From: Liolophura sinensis
Taxonomy: Eukaryota; Mollusca; Polyplacophora; Chitonida; Chitonidae
DNA: 60,000 bases
Direction: 5' to 3'
Assembly (NCBI RefSeq): GCF_032854445.1
Contig: NC_088295.1
Location: 20,015,385-20,075,384 of the forward strand
Shown here piece after piece: positions 20,841 to 35,100 of this stretch. Position 1 is the first letter of the stretch; every line of letters begins with the position of its first letter. The notes beneath the pieces are model-generated. The model was not told where the DNA came from. It did no database searches and saw only the letters and a list, made by a program, of their open reading frames with translations. The position numbers and the translations under genes are program-made.

Positions 20841-23800
20841 GTATGTGCAAGTCTTCATTAAAGTTGTGGGGGGGGGGGCTCCATGGCTCAGTTGGTTAGC
20901 GCACTAGCGCAGCGTAATGACCCAGGAGTCTCTCACCAATGCGGTCGTTGTGAGTTCAAGTCCAGCTCATGCTGGCTTCCTCTCCATACGTGGGAAGGTT
21001 CCACCAGCAACCTGCGGATGGTCGTACGGATGCTGGCCGCCGTCCTATAAGTGAAATATTCTTGAGTACGGCGTAAAACACCAATCAAATAAATAAATAA
21101 AAAAATCATTATAGTTGACTGGGGCTCCACAGCAAGCAGTGGATGGTTGAGAGTTTCCACTGGGTTTTGTCTGGTTCCCTTCCACCATGATGCTGGATGC
21201 CAATGTATAAGTGAAATATTCTTGAGTACAGCATAAAACACCAAGCAACAAATAAATAAATAAAATCATTTCAGCTGATACAATTATTTGTGCTATGAAT
21301 GTATTCTGTTTGTCTAGTATCTAATATGGGTGTGAGTGGGTTGTGTGACACTTGTCTGTCATTCTCTAATACACCCAAGGTGTGTTTCCAAACCCGCATT
21401 TGGACTGGGTATTTGTCGGTTTTCTCACTGTTCGTGGGGCATTGGTGACCATAAGTGTTTGAGGGTTGTAACAACGGCTGGTGGTTTCGCCCATACATTG
21501 CAGTTTCCTTGACTCATAAAAATCCACCCAATAACAAAAAATTCTTGACTATCAAATAAACTCCTTACTTTCTATCTCACTCTATACAAATTGAAGTACC
21601 TCATGCAAGTCTAGTAAACCATGTAAATGTGCTTTTGTATAAACTTCCTCAAATGTCTTGAACACTTTTTGTTGTAATAAGCGTCATTTTGAGAAAATTT
21701 ACAATGCCAAATGCTCACTTTACCTGGTCTGTTGCTATGACAGTTTTGTACCGATATCGTTGAAATAGTAAATATTCCTTGCCTTAAACTGGATTGTGTT
21801 GGATTCCCTCCATAACTAAAACAACTTCGTTTGTAGAATCAGAGGCATCTATCAGCCCCCAACCCCACAACTACCATTCCCTTGAATTTGTTTCTAAGAT
21901 ATACTTCGCAATCTTCTTGTCACCCTCTATATTTTATGTCACCAGCCAAAACCTGGTGATTGCATTAGATTGAGATAATCATTCAGTTAATCACAACATA
22001 ATTTGATTAGACCATGTTGAATATGTGTTGTACATGTAGATAAATTAACCTACTTAAAAATGTATTAATGAGATGAAAAAACACTAAGTTGGTTGTAAAA
22101 ATAAATTTTTGTTTTGTATTTTAGTTCGTCTCCTGGATTTATTGCCATCCAAGGGATATAAAAGTTTCCTGTCATTCTTGAAAATGTTGGAGAATGAATA
22201 CCCAGACATTTACCAAACCGTGACTGGAAAAGAAGCTGTCAAGAAACCAGGTATGTGTAAAACTGTACAACATTTATCATTGATGATGTTAAATTCTGCA
22301 TGTTTTGTGGTACTGTAGTGATAGTTTTGGTACAGACAAGAAAGTGCCCATGTTCTTTGTACCAATGCATGTATGGCATATACATGCATTTAAGCCATGT
22401 GGCAACAAAGTGATTGAACTGACATTTTCATTTTGTCGGCTTAAGTAGATTTATCAGCACTTGACAACAAAATAAAATATACATCAGTGTAACAAAATAT
22501 TGCTAGACCTCATATTGGATAAAAAATCTGGACAAATGTAAAACTGATGGTCATATGCTCAGAAACTGAAGGTACAAAAGTTTTGATAGCTTTTACAAGC
22601 ACTAGTTTTTTTAATTCAGCTGTCTAATGACCTTGATAATTGATCATTTGTTTGATATGTGAACCTAATGTTGATCAAAATTATGAGAGTTTGGAACTCT
22701 TGTTGCAGGCAGCGAAATTTGGCCTGCCGGCAATCGGTTACGTCTTTTCCGCTCATTCGGTTACGCCACGTATGTTTATCAACCCGATCGGTTACGCTAA
22801 TTGTTTACGTGGTTTATGTTTCAGGCATCATTCTGGATCATTAATAAAAGTATTCAGCTCAATGTTATGTTTGTTTTTCTTTTCTATATCTAGCAGCTCA
22901 TACCGTAAGGTTGGTGAACAAAAGAAAGAGAAATTTTACACTCACACGGTGTTTCAACGTTGTGTGTTGCCTGGTTGGTACTTGACTCCTGTGGCACATT
23001 TTTACGTGAAATTCCGTTATACAGGCTTATATGTTTGCAATATGCCCAGTCCAACATTAAGTACTTCCAGTAAGTGTCATTACGGTATTGGGGAGCGAGT
23101 TTGGTATCCCTGATTACTGATAATTAACGCAGTTTCCAACGCACGTGGTGTGAGTCTTACCACAGTGATATATATATATATATATACTCGCTACAGGGCC
23201 GGGAGAGACCTTGACGTCACAGGCCTATGCGTCACAGGCCTGTGCTCTAAATCAGAACGCAGCCGGTGAGGTCCCGTAAGGGTTCCATCAATCTGTACGG
23301 TAGACTCGACTAATTTGGGCTCGAGTAGCAGTTAAACTACATGTACATGAAAAGGTAACCTTGTTTTATTTACTTGCGTGATCGTGAAAAGATAAGTCAA
23401 AATAAATAATTTGAGTATTATCTCAAAGCCTGTAAAGCATATATGAATGATTACATTTCCATGTGACCAGCACAGGCAGCTGGCTGTGGCTGAAATCGAT
23501 GTTTCTATTTTTAGACGCGTTGCCATACTGGCCGCGTTGTGATTATGAAAGCTGTTCAGTCCAGTTTATCTGTAGTTACCTAATGCACACTGACTCTAAG
23601 GACGTTCTCGTTGGACAGTTGGCCTAACCGATTTTCCGGTTAGCCAAATTGAACCGCACGTAACCGTTGCGCGACCGACGGTTTCGTTCGCGCCAAATTT
23701 CGCTGCCTGTTGTTGTGATGGTTTTCCAAGAGGAAAATTAAGCTTAAGTTTAAATCGTTTAGATGTTAAAGCCAGTTTCTTCTCCTGATTATATATTAAT

Positions 23801-26800
23801 TGGACATCCTAGGTTATAACCGTTTGGATCGTTGGTCAAGTTTCCTTGAACACATGCCAGAAGTGTTTTCAAAGCTAAGATCAGAAATGAAGAATTCCAA
23901 AACACTGGCAGATTCCTTACACCAACTTCAGCAAAGTGTTGAGTTGATGAAACAAGAGAAAGCTGATCTAGAGGTGAGTGTTTTTACCTTGTAAATGGTA
24001 TCTATATTTAGTATACTTCATTATCAGCATTTGTATAATAAAATTTTATAAGATGTACAAGTTGTTAAGTTGTTGTTGTTTTTGCACTGTGTTTATCTGC
24101 AGTTCCTGGCATAAATTTTGCCTATTTAATGATTTCCTGTATTCTAATAGGTTGTTATTTCCTGTGCCATAACTGCTTCAAATGCTGTCTGATTTTGACA
24201 AAATTTTGTGATCCCTCTGATCAAGTTTGAAAAGCAGCCAGATCTATGCATAAGCTGTGCATATTTAATGATTTCCTTGATTCTTATTGGTCATATATTG
24301 TCAGAGTTCGATAAAATTGAGCATGCAAATAAGCTCATTTTATGTAACATCAGATAAAATACAAAATCTAGCCGGATCCCTACATAAGTTTTGCATGTAT
24401 ATAATGGGCTCTGATTCCCATTGGGTTATGTGTTATATATCTGCTTAATTGGATTTTTCTTATTTCAGTAAACTTTTGTGCAGGTCCGTTTTGTAGGTGC
24501 AGGTGAAGTTTAAAATCTGGCTTGATCAAAGTTTTATATATTTAGCATGGACCAGTATATCAGAATCTTGTTATTCCCTCTTAAGAGGAAGGGAATGTTT
24601 CCAGCTATTTCAGGTCATGTTTTGTAATTTACTCATATTTTGAAACTAATTACATGTATATGGCAAACTAATGAAAATGACAGGTTACCTGTAGATTGAG
24701 TATGTTTAAACAGTATGTCTGTTATCGTCTGAATATACTTAAATATGCATAAATAATATGCTGTATGATTGTTAAAAGCAGGATTAGGAAGTAGTGGAAG
24801 GAGCATTGATACTCACAATTTTTGATTGCATTCATGGACAGAGGAATGTTCATAAATACAACTGCACATATTCTGTGTGCAGAAAGACACCTTAATACTG
24901 AAATATATTTACACATTGAACATGCACTACAGTACATTAGGCACTTCATTTTGTGCAATCTGTATCTGCACTTCATGTATGTTTGATTACTTTTCCTGTA
25001 CATGTAATTGGATTTCTTTCACGTGATTGGATTTCCTGCACGTGATTAGATTTCTTGTACATGTGATTTGGATTTCTTGCACGTGATTGGATTTCTTGTA
25101 GATGTGATTGGATTTCTTGTACATGTGATTGCATTTCTTGTGCATGTGATTGCCTTTCTTTTACATGTGATTGGATTTCATGTAGATGTTACTGCATTTG
25201 TGTATTTAGTTGATTAATGTTTTACACTGAACTGAGGATTATGGCACTTCTGTGTCAGGAAGTGGCTTTATTGTGGGAGCATCTGATTGCATATCTGCTA
25301 CATGCAGTTGCATTTCTGATACATGTGATTGCATTTTGTTTATACGCGATTACATTTCTTATATTTTGTATTACAGAGAGATCTGGAAATGTCAAGATTG
25401 GAATTGATAGAGCTCCCTCAGCTCCGGCGGGATTTTGATGTCCTTTATTCTGAAAATGAAAAGTTAAGAAATGAAAACCGTAAGTTTGATAACTGTATCA
25501 CCTTGACAAGGTTGTTATTAAATACTAAGAATTTTTATCTGCTGTACCCTTGATGTACACAATGCCAGTCTCATCTACCATATTCTCCTTAATAGATTCT
25601 CCATATTCAGGCCACAATTGTAAAGGCTACAGCTTTTTTACCTTTTGCGTCAGTGGTTCTGCCTACGTGGAAACCATCTTGAATTTTGTTGACACTGATT
25701 TGTACACAATGTTCTTCATTCCATACATCTACAAATTTTCTTCAAAATTTCCAACAGCAATGTACCTTAGATCTGGTAGCGTATTACAGAAGTTGAGAGC
25801 CTTTGATAGCATCCTTGATATTCCCACAGTTCCACTGTCTCCGGGCCTTTGTGGTAAAGTCAATGCTGATGTTGCCGTCAAGATTATAGGAGATAATTTA
25901 CTGTCTACTCCGAGGTGGGGAACTTACTTGTCAAAAGGCAGACTGTGATTTGCTCCCAAATTTGTGTTTTCCGTGGTTTACAGTTTTCCTTGGGTCTATG
26001 AGTTACATACACAGAATATGTGACTATGTCTCCCATGCAATATATATGTACCCCATAACTAACAGAATGTGTATCTGTGTGTGTGGAAGGATGATTGGGG
26101 AAGTGGGGGGGTGATCATTTGTGTTTCGTAAATACTTATCACAGCGTTCAGTTTACTTAACCTACACAAGGGAGATATAATTTAAGATAATGTGTTGTGT
26201 GAGGATTTCATTGTCTACAAGCTTGTCAGTTCATTGATGGAATTGCTGTTGAAGTGAAGGACAGCATATGTAGTAAAGGTTAGAACAAAGAATTGGACAT
26301 CTATAATTGTTCAACAAAACGAAGTCAACACTATTGAAGATTGGAAGATGATAAATTTAATAAATTGTTTAACTGGTGTTGTGTTGTTGTATCTCCTAAG
26401 GCTTCTTTCCACCTAAATGTCAGCCTGATCACTGATTGATTACTCCTTTGTGTTTGCTGCAGATGACCGTACGAAGGAGACACTGGCCTGTATTCATGAG
26501 AGAGATCGCGCAGAAAGAAAATGTCGAGAACTTCAAGGGGATGTAGCGAAATACAAAAGTGAACTAGGAAAACTTCGTGGTGAACTTGAAATACTCAGGA
26601 ATGCAGTTGAAATGGTTACAAGTGAGGAAACAACTGACAATAACATAGCCTTAGTTCCAGTCAGTGAGCAAACCTCAACCTAGAGGAAAAACTCACAAAC
26701 TCACAATGTAAATGACTTCAAATTTTGCCCATGACTATGAGGCACATTTTGCCTGATTCTGAGAGTTATATTGGCCTGCGAAAGTTGTTTTAATGTTGGT

Positions 26801-29157
26801 TTGGGAAGAAGGAAGGAGGAAATCCTTCTGGAAAACATTTAAACACCCAAATTATTATTCTAGGACGGTTATATATCTCCCAAAGACATTGCACTTTTTG
26901 GATGAAATTTAAGACCGTTTACCATATTACTAGCAATGTGACTGCATGGCAATTGCTGTATTTTCCTTTACAAATAATTATTTTATTTCTTTGTGTGGTG
27001 GTCCTCTTTGTAGGATTTTTTTGTACAGCAAAATATTATGATTTATATTTATTTGGTTTTAATGTTTCAGTGGAAAGAGACAAAGAAAAACGAAGAACGA
27101 GAAACCAGGAGAGAATAACCGGACAAGTTTCAATTGATGAAGTAAGATTATTTTGCTTATTATAACATATTTTACCCTGTGAAGTTTAAATAATAATCGT
27201 TAATTTAATGGTCATATTCATTGTTTTGTTCAGGCTGGGAACGGGGAAATACATGGCTTATATTTTCCCGTCATTTATGAAAACCCGTAGTCTGCAATTG
27301 TGTTTATAATACAATGTTTATTTGTCTATTGTGGCCCTGTGGTTTTTCTAATTGTTACACTTTGTGGTTCTTGTTTTCTACTTTTCATGTGTGTGAAGTT
27401 GTTGGTAAACACTTCATTGCCCCATATGCAGCAGCATGTGTTCTGTCTAATTGGAACTCACTGTTGGTAGATCCTCGATGCTCACATGGCCTTGTGCACT
27501 ATCTAATGTTCAGTGAAAGCCACTTGTCTTCCATCCATTCTAAGTGCTTGTATGTTTATCAAATGGGGCAAAACTTGTCAGTAACTTGCCATATGTATTA
27601 CATGCTCAGTCAAAAAGGTTACTGTGCATTACTATTCATCATAGTCGACCTCGGAATAAATTACGTGTTATATGAAACACAGAGACCACCACGTGATACA
27701 TTTGCCACCTGGTGAGTATTTAATGACTGCAGGCTCAGACATGCCAGTTTTGTGTGTCATTGAGCAACTTGAGTTATTGGAAACATTCATCACCCATTCA
27801 GTCAGCGGCCAAAACTGACATTAAATGACCATAACCAGGTGGTTGGTATGCTTGCCGCAGGGGGTTATGACATGGATGCATTGTTGGAGAAACTTCATAG
27901 CAGGGGCCGCCTAATGCCGGAAAATTTTTCAGGATGAAGGGGATCTTCCACGCTCTGGACATTGATGGGTAATGACACCTGTGCAGGATCGGTGGATTTG
28001 TTTGACACACCTCAGAAACAGACCTGAAAGAGGTGTAGAAACCACTCTAATCATTTCCGACCATGGTGGTCACATTAACGCCACAACAACAACACAGTTG
28101 TATGGCAATTACTTGAGAGAAATTTACAAAGGTGTTCAGCATTGTTGTTTGTTGACTTACATTAAATAATGCTTGAGATCATTTTTGTTAAATAAAGAAT
28201 GAGAATCATGGCATTTTGGGGAATGCCTTACATTGCCCACTGTCCAAAAAAAAAAAAAAAATGATGAAGGGAAATAAATCAAGGTAGAGTTACACCTGTA
28301 AATGAAGTTACCTCCTTTGAAAAATTATAACTTTTCCACTTAATAAACTAAACTATTGTTTTTGGATCCGAAGTAAAATAAATGTTTCAGAATATGTGCC
28401 GTTACACAAATGTGTATGCTGTCTGGTTTTCTCCTTTCAGACTGTGTTACACCAATGTACTCGTTATAATTTTGCATTTAAATAAACTGAATTTACAAAT
28501 CAATTTAGTAACAATTTTTTCTGATAGAGGAAATTACATTTTTCTAGGATCCCACATATAGGTTGAAAACAAGACTGATTTTCTTTTTCCAAAAACAAAA
28601 ACATGCTGCCAAACATTGATTCATTATTTTTAGGGCAATTGTGATAGGGTCACATTTAAACAGGACAATGCTTGTCTCCATACGGCTTGGGTGACAAAAG
28701 CATTTATGGATGCAAATGACTTTCATGTAGATTGTTGACCTGCTAATTCACCTGATGTAGCAACTGTAGAGCACATTTGGATGTGAAGTAGATCGATGCT
28801 TGAGACGTTAGCTATGGAAGCCTCAAACGTTGATGCAGTGGGTAAAGCCTAACCAGGATCTGGATGGGGACTGTGCAAGCATTCCTCGGTAGCCTGGTGA
28901 CTTCAGTGAGATGAGGATGTACTGAAACCATTGACATTTGTGATGGAAACACCAGTTACTGAGCTGGCCAACCTTCATTTTGACCCTTCCTCCATCAGTG
29001 ACTGTGAAAACATGTTAGCGACGTGACTTGAATATTTTTTTTGTCTGCTCATTGACAATAGGTTGTTCTTTGTCCATGAAGAGAAAAAAAGACAGTATGT
29101 GTTTGAAAATGGAGGAACAATATATTTATATCTATGCACAGTTACTTTGTTGAGTGA

Positions 29158-29191
<34 letters not shown>

Positions 29192-32100
29192 ATGTACCTG
29201 AACAGAATTGGTGGTTGCTGGGGACTTTAGTTTCCTCTACACCATTGCATATTAAGTAAAAAATTTGTGAACATGGCATTGAAAAACATTGTTTTGAAAA
29301 TAAATACATGGGTGTGTTGTGATTTATGTGTGAGCTACATGTAGCACTAAAAAATCCACGAATGGAATAAACCTAAATCTGAAATCTACCTTTATATTTT
29401 GTCCAGTCTTTATGTCTTTATGATTTTCCTGTTTCTCAAGGGTTTCATATGTTACTCTGACTTCAGCAGGAAAGATGACAAGGATAAGCCACATTTTCCA
29501 CAGATTAGATGATCGAGTCGAGTTGCATACTGTCGCAGAGATTTTATTAGTTGTGTTTCTTCCAGGGTTACAAAGAGAGCGTGGACAAGAGCCTTACCGA
29601 TAGTGTCCGTCTACAGCTAGAGCATGAGATAGATATTCTACGAGAGTCAGAAAGAGAACTTCAAGACGAAATTCATAATGTGGCTCAAGAATTGTTGAAA
29701 ACCCGCACCAACCTTCATCAGGTGGAGGAAGAACTGAGAAGGGTGAGGTGGAAGAAAATATTTGGCGAAGTTTGTCATATAAACACAGGTTATGGATAGA
29801 CACCTTTCAAATGAAAATATCCCCCCCCCTCCCCCAACAAACATTATCCAAAAGTACTTTCATTTATTTATTTATTTATTTACTTTTGAGGCACTGAGTA
29901 AAATGTAGTCTGATGTTTGAATTGTGTGGTGGGCCTTTTGGACTAATTTAGGATTATGACGATACATTTTCTATTCGGAAATACTAGTACCCTATTTAAT
30001 GTCGGAATACTTGTAGTTTATTTTGTGCATGGATAAATGTTACACTAGTACTGTAATTGACTGAAAAATTTCATCCAATTGCCAAAATAAAAGTACAGCA
30101 ATTTAGTTTCCAATTATTGGCATCCAACATCATCATGATGGTCCACAAAGCATAAATTAATATTCAAGCATTTAACTGCATTTTATTCAGTCCAGAGGAG
30201 GAAAAAGTAGAGAAAAAAAAGTTCTACAAAAAGTAGAAAAAAATGTGATGTTTTGGATATTGTTTTCAATGGCCTTTTCACTTTTACTTTTAACTACATA
30301 CATGTACATTTATATACTTCTGGTGAAGTTATTCACTGTGCGTGTGGCTGTATTGGCATGTAATAACAAGAAACATTCTTCTTGTGAACGGGAAGTATGA
30401 TAGAGTCTGTGAGCAAACCATCATCTGTGTTTCTTTAATATAACACTGCAAATGTAGATGGAAATCATTTCAACAGAATTACCACATGAACCTAAAAGCA
30501 AAATAGAACAAGGGAGCTAATTGCTGATAGGTATAGTAAAAGAGAAATCTTGACATACATGTAGCACGGGTTGCGACTCTACATTGTATATGGTAAACTG
30601 TTTCAAAAATATCCACACTGTTCATTGATTTGATTTCATTTATTACACTTACAAATTACATATCAGATATAAAGTCTAGATGTTTTAGGTTACTAACAAA
30701 CATCATTCATTGTTTTTTATTTATTTGATTGGTGTTTTACGCCGTACTCAAGAATATTTCACTTATACCATGGCGGTCAGCATTATAGTGGGTGGATACT
30801 GGGCACAGCCCGGGGGAAACCCACGACCATCCGCAGGTTGTTGGCAGACCTTCCCACGTACCATTCATTGTTAATTTTGAAGTATAAAATAATTAAACGT
30901 GCATGGAGTCACATGATTGTGAATTACCGGTAACTTTGCCAATCATACATATCTTTGATTGATTATTTCAGGAGTCTGTCTACCAGAGGAGCAATATTTT
31001 TTGCTTTCATATGTTTTGATTATGTTGAGAATCACACATTGTGTTGACTTAGTGCATTGTTTAGAAATCAAACTGGGTGGAAAGGAGGATCTTCGAGGGC
31101 TATCCACCACATACCCAAGTTGGAGCTGATTTTGTGGAACAAAGATTGCATATTATGTGCTTTTTCCTCTTACTAAAATAAATGTTATTCTCATGAAAGT
31201 AAATTCCAATGATTGTGCTTTTATTTTCTTAGGCAATTGCTGAACGAGAGAAAAGTCAACAAGCTCTTGGAAACTCAGAAGAAAACTATGAAAATATAAA
31301 GATACGCTGCAATGATATATGGCATCAAGTGGACGAGCTGCGTCAAGAGAAAGATAAAGTAACTGAATTATTTGAAATATCTGCTTCGCATCAACATATG
31401 TTATGTATGAAAGAAAAGGAAAGAAAAACTGTTACCTGTGGCTTTTATCCTTTTGGATCGAATAGGCAAAAATGTAATGTAGGAAAAACATTTGAAAGAA
31501 TAAAATAATTACTAAATTTGAAGTAGCTGTAGTTTGTTATTTTACTGCCATTCATGTGTTTCTAAATGTGTGACCTGTTGTGTTTTCTGTTGCTTCTAGG
31601 CAATGGAGAGCCAGCATTTTTACCTGAACATGTATAATAAGGTGAGTTTGGAGCGTGACCGTCTGAGTTCTCAGTTGAAGAAGTTAGAGAGTCAGTATGA
31701 TGACACCAAGAAACAGCTGGACAAATTGAAACAGGACATGAGGAGTTCACTGGTGAGTCCCCTTCTAACCCTAGAGCTACTCTTCATTTGGTACTTGGCA
31801 CTCTTTGTTGCCTAAGATGAATTTATGTTAATTCTTCTGTTGCATGTGATGAATTGTGCTTATGTGAATTATTATTTTTTCAGCAATCTTCAAATGATAG
31901 TGTGGACTTTAATGACACTGTTCATCAGTGGATAAATCGCCTTGAAGAGAAGAGATTATTTGGGGCCTGTACTGGTACTTCATCCAGTGAAGTAAGTCAT
32001 ACAGCTTGTTTATACCCCTATTTCACTGATGAGTATTGTCGCAGTCAGGAATGTAGTCCATGTTTTTATCCATGAGTTCATTACCATATACATACTTTAA

Positions 32101-35100
32101 AATTAGTATAATTTCTATAATTATCGACAGTTTTTTTGCAGTAGGGGATTTAAGAAATAATGATCCTGCTATAACAGATTTACACTCAGGTAAATTGTTG
32201 AGGTATGTTGTACCTTTGACCTAACATTTTGTAACCTCAAGCCCCATAGTAAGAACATTATTTTATAATATAACCCTTCTCAAAACATATAATGATCAAG
32301 TAAAGTAAACATTTTCATACCTGTACAAAGCAGCACTGGAAGATCCCAACAAACTTATTCTAAATTGCCCGTGAAATACAATGTCACACATCAGGTGAAA
32401 ACCTTGCTTCTAAACAAGAAACCGCTTAGGTGGCCTCATCCTTCAAAATAAGGAGACCTGGGATCAAACCTGGGTCTGGTCATATCAAAGATTTTAAAAA
32501 TGGTACTTGTTGCTGCTTTGCTGGGTATTCAGTTGTAAGAGGTTTTCAATGTGGGAAGAATAAAGTTTAGGGCTCAAAAAGCTGATGTGGGACACCTGGC
32601 ATGTTGCATATATCTGTTGAATTTTGTCAACAAGGACAACATCCTATTTGATAAGTAGACTCGTCAGTTCCATTTTTGTAATGAAACAAGCATTTTGTAC
32701 ACATTTAAGGATGTCTAACATTAGGCTTATATTCTTTGATGGCCTCTTTTTTTAGCACTGAAAGATAATAGAATAATGAACATACTTCCCTCACAATCTT
32801 CTATGTTGAGTCGTTAACGCTATCTGTCGGCTGAAATGGCCTATCTGCTAATGACATTTTGATTAAGTTGTAAGAGTATGTTCATCCATATACTGCATGC
32901 GGTAAATGACCTAAAGTTTTGCCTTGGGCTCGGAAACTGTATCCCAGGATTCATTGCGTTGGTTGTGGATGTTACTGACTGAGCACTGAGAGAGCATCAG
33001 GTGATGGTGAGAGGATCATACTGACAGTTCAAGAATGTAATAAGCAAGCTCATCAGGTGGAGAAAGAACTGAAGAACTTATGGTTCACTGAGCAGTTAGT
33101 CTATGCTACAGTTCATGTTTTCCTCACATTTAATCATAATAATTATAGTACATGCACTTCGCAACAAGTTGATTGTTTTATTATCGTTATTTTGTGATAA
33201 ATAGTAATTTGGGAGAAAACCCTGTGGAGATTACATACAACTTCCCAGTACCTGTACGCACGTGGAGTGCCATGTCAAATATCTGTTCTTAAACTGCAAG
33301 GGTCTTCGTACACAAAGCTGTAGAAAATTTAGCACACTGCAAATCCATACTTGGAAACTAGGCCCACCAGCAGATGAGATGAAGATGTCAAATTGCAATC
33401 AAAGCGACACCTACACACATATGTTTGCACCGCTTCAGTTAAACATTTCTTGTTCGTTCTGGCGTAATTTGAAAGACTGTCAGGTTAATTCCGCTCATAT
33501 TTCGTAAACATGAATACTTAATTTATTTAATATTAAATGGAGTCCCCTCAGATGAACTTTTAGTCATACAGGTTGGTTTTTATCTACATGTAGAAACAAG
33601 CCACTTACAATCACAGGATTTGAAATTTCCACTTGTCTACCCATCGATAACGTGATTTTTGCTAGCGAAAGGCAAACCAATAATATTATCTGCCGCTGGC
33701 GACACGTAACTCATGTCTGGCCAAAACTGTATGCAGAAAACTTAAAACATTTTGTTTATAAAGCCAGTGATGGTGTTGTGTGAACTCCTAGTGTGATGAT
33801 AACTCAAACAAAAAAGGGTAAAAGTAAATCCTGGTAATTTTCGGAAACCTCGCTTATTGTATGTTTTCTTTGTTTAATTGATGTCCCCAATATATTTAAA
33901 TTAATTTATTTGATTGGTCTTTTACACCATACTTAAGAATATTTCACTTATACATCAATGGCCAGCATTATGGTGAAAGGAAACCGGGCAGAGCCGGGGG
34001 GAAACCCATGACCATCTGCAGGTTGCTGGCAGACTTTCTCATGTACGGGGGGAGGGGAAGCCAGCAAGAGCTGGACTTGATCTCATATCAGCAGCAGTGG
34101 TGAGAGGCTCATGGGTGTTCCTGATATAAGAAGAGGAGAAAAGGAACTCTTCTGCAATAGGAGGACAGTTCCGACAGCAAAGAAACAAAATATGCCTGTA
34201 GACTGACATACTAAATTGGAATTAGATGGACATGAGAAGCTAGGGATATATTTGGTCTAATCACTCTCTTCTGTCATCTTGCAGCCAACTCAGATTGTGT
34301 GAAAGTAAACGACAGTAACTCACGTGCGAAACTTTAGGTCATATACCATAATTGTGAATGTAGCTTTATTTAATATAACCTATAAATTACTGCAATGCAT
34401 TTTGTACCTCGCTTGTTCACAGTGCAAGCAAATATATACGTGTAACTTATGTCATAGCCTGAGCATCAGTGTTGGCTTTCAATAAAATTGAAAGCAATGT
34501 TAAGGTTGATGTTAAAGGAAAAGGCCTCTAAAAATCGAAGTAGACATCACTAAATAGACCACTTAAAACAATGCATAAATATGCTTTCATTTATTTTTCA
34601 GACTTTCGTGAAAACAGTTAAAGGCACTCAAACATTAGAATTCTAAGATGGTCTTTATGGACCATACTATTAGAGGTTAGGAACTTGGACACTTGGACAT
34701 ACAACTCTAATCACGACACTGAATGTTGGAATAATTTTGTTTTACTCATGAGTAAACGATTACTGAAATAATGTTTCCAAAAATTGCTTCCTTTTGGTGA
34801 ACATCAGGAAAAAATGGTGATTTGATGTCAGAGTTCCTAGGTACTGTCAGTATGGCTTATAAAGTCCACCGTAGTATTCATATATTTGGATGCCATTCAA
34901 CACTCTCAAAAAATATGAAAAAAGAAATGAAAGTATTTTACACATAGTTTTCAGTTGTCTGTATGATGAACTTCACTTTAGTTTTTTTTGGCTTAAAGGG
35001 TGGTATCTTGAAAAGTATTGCATGTATTGTGCTTGCATAATGTGAGGGGGACTGTCCATCAAAACTGAAGCCATAGCCTCTTGAGTACAAGTATTAATCA

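Noticed and set aside
22640-23113. 157-codon open frame in CARMA intron 2
   Set aside because: Straddles the end of a TIR transposon and has no recognisable domain; opposite-strand and other frames are equally plausible.
25550-25948. 132-codon open frame in CARMA intron 4
   Set aside because: No family recognised, no splice logic, and including it would break the coiled coil.
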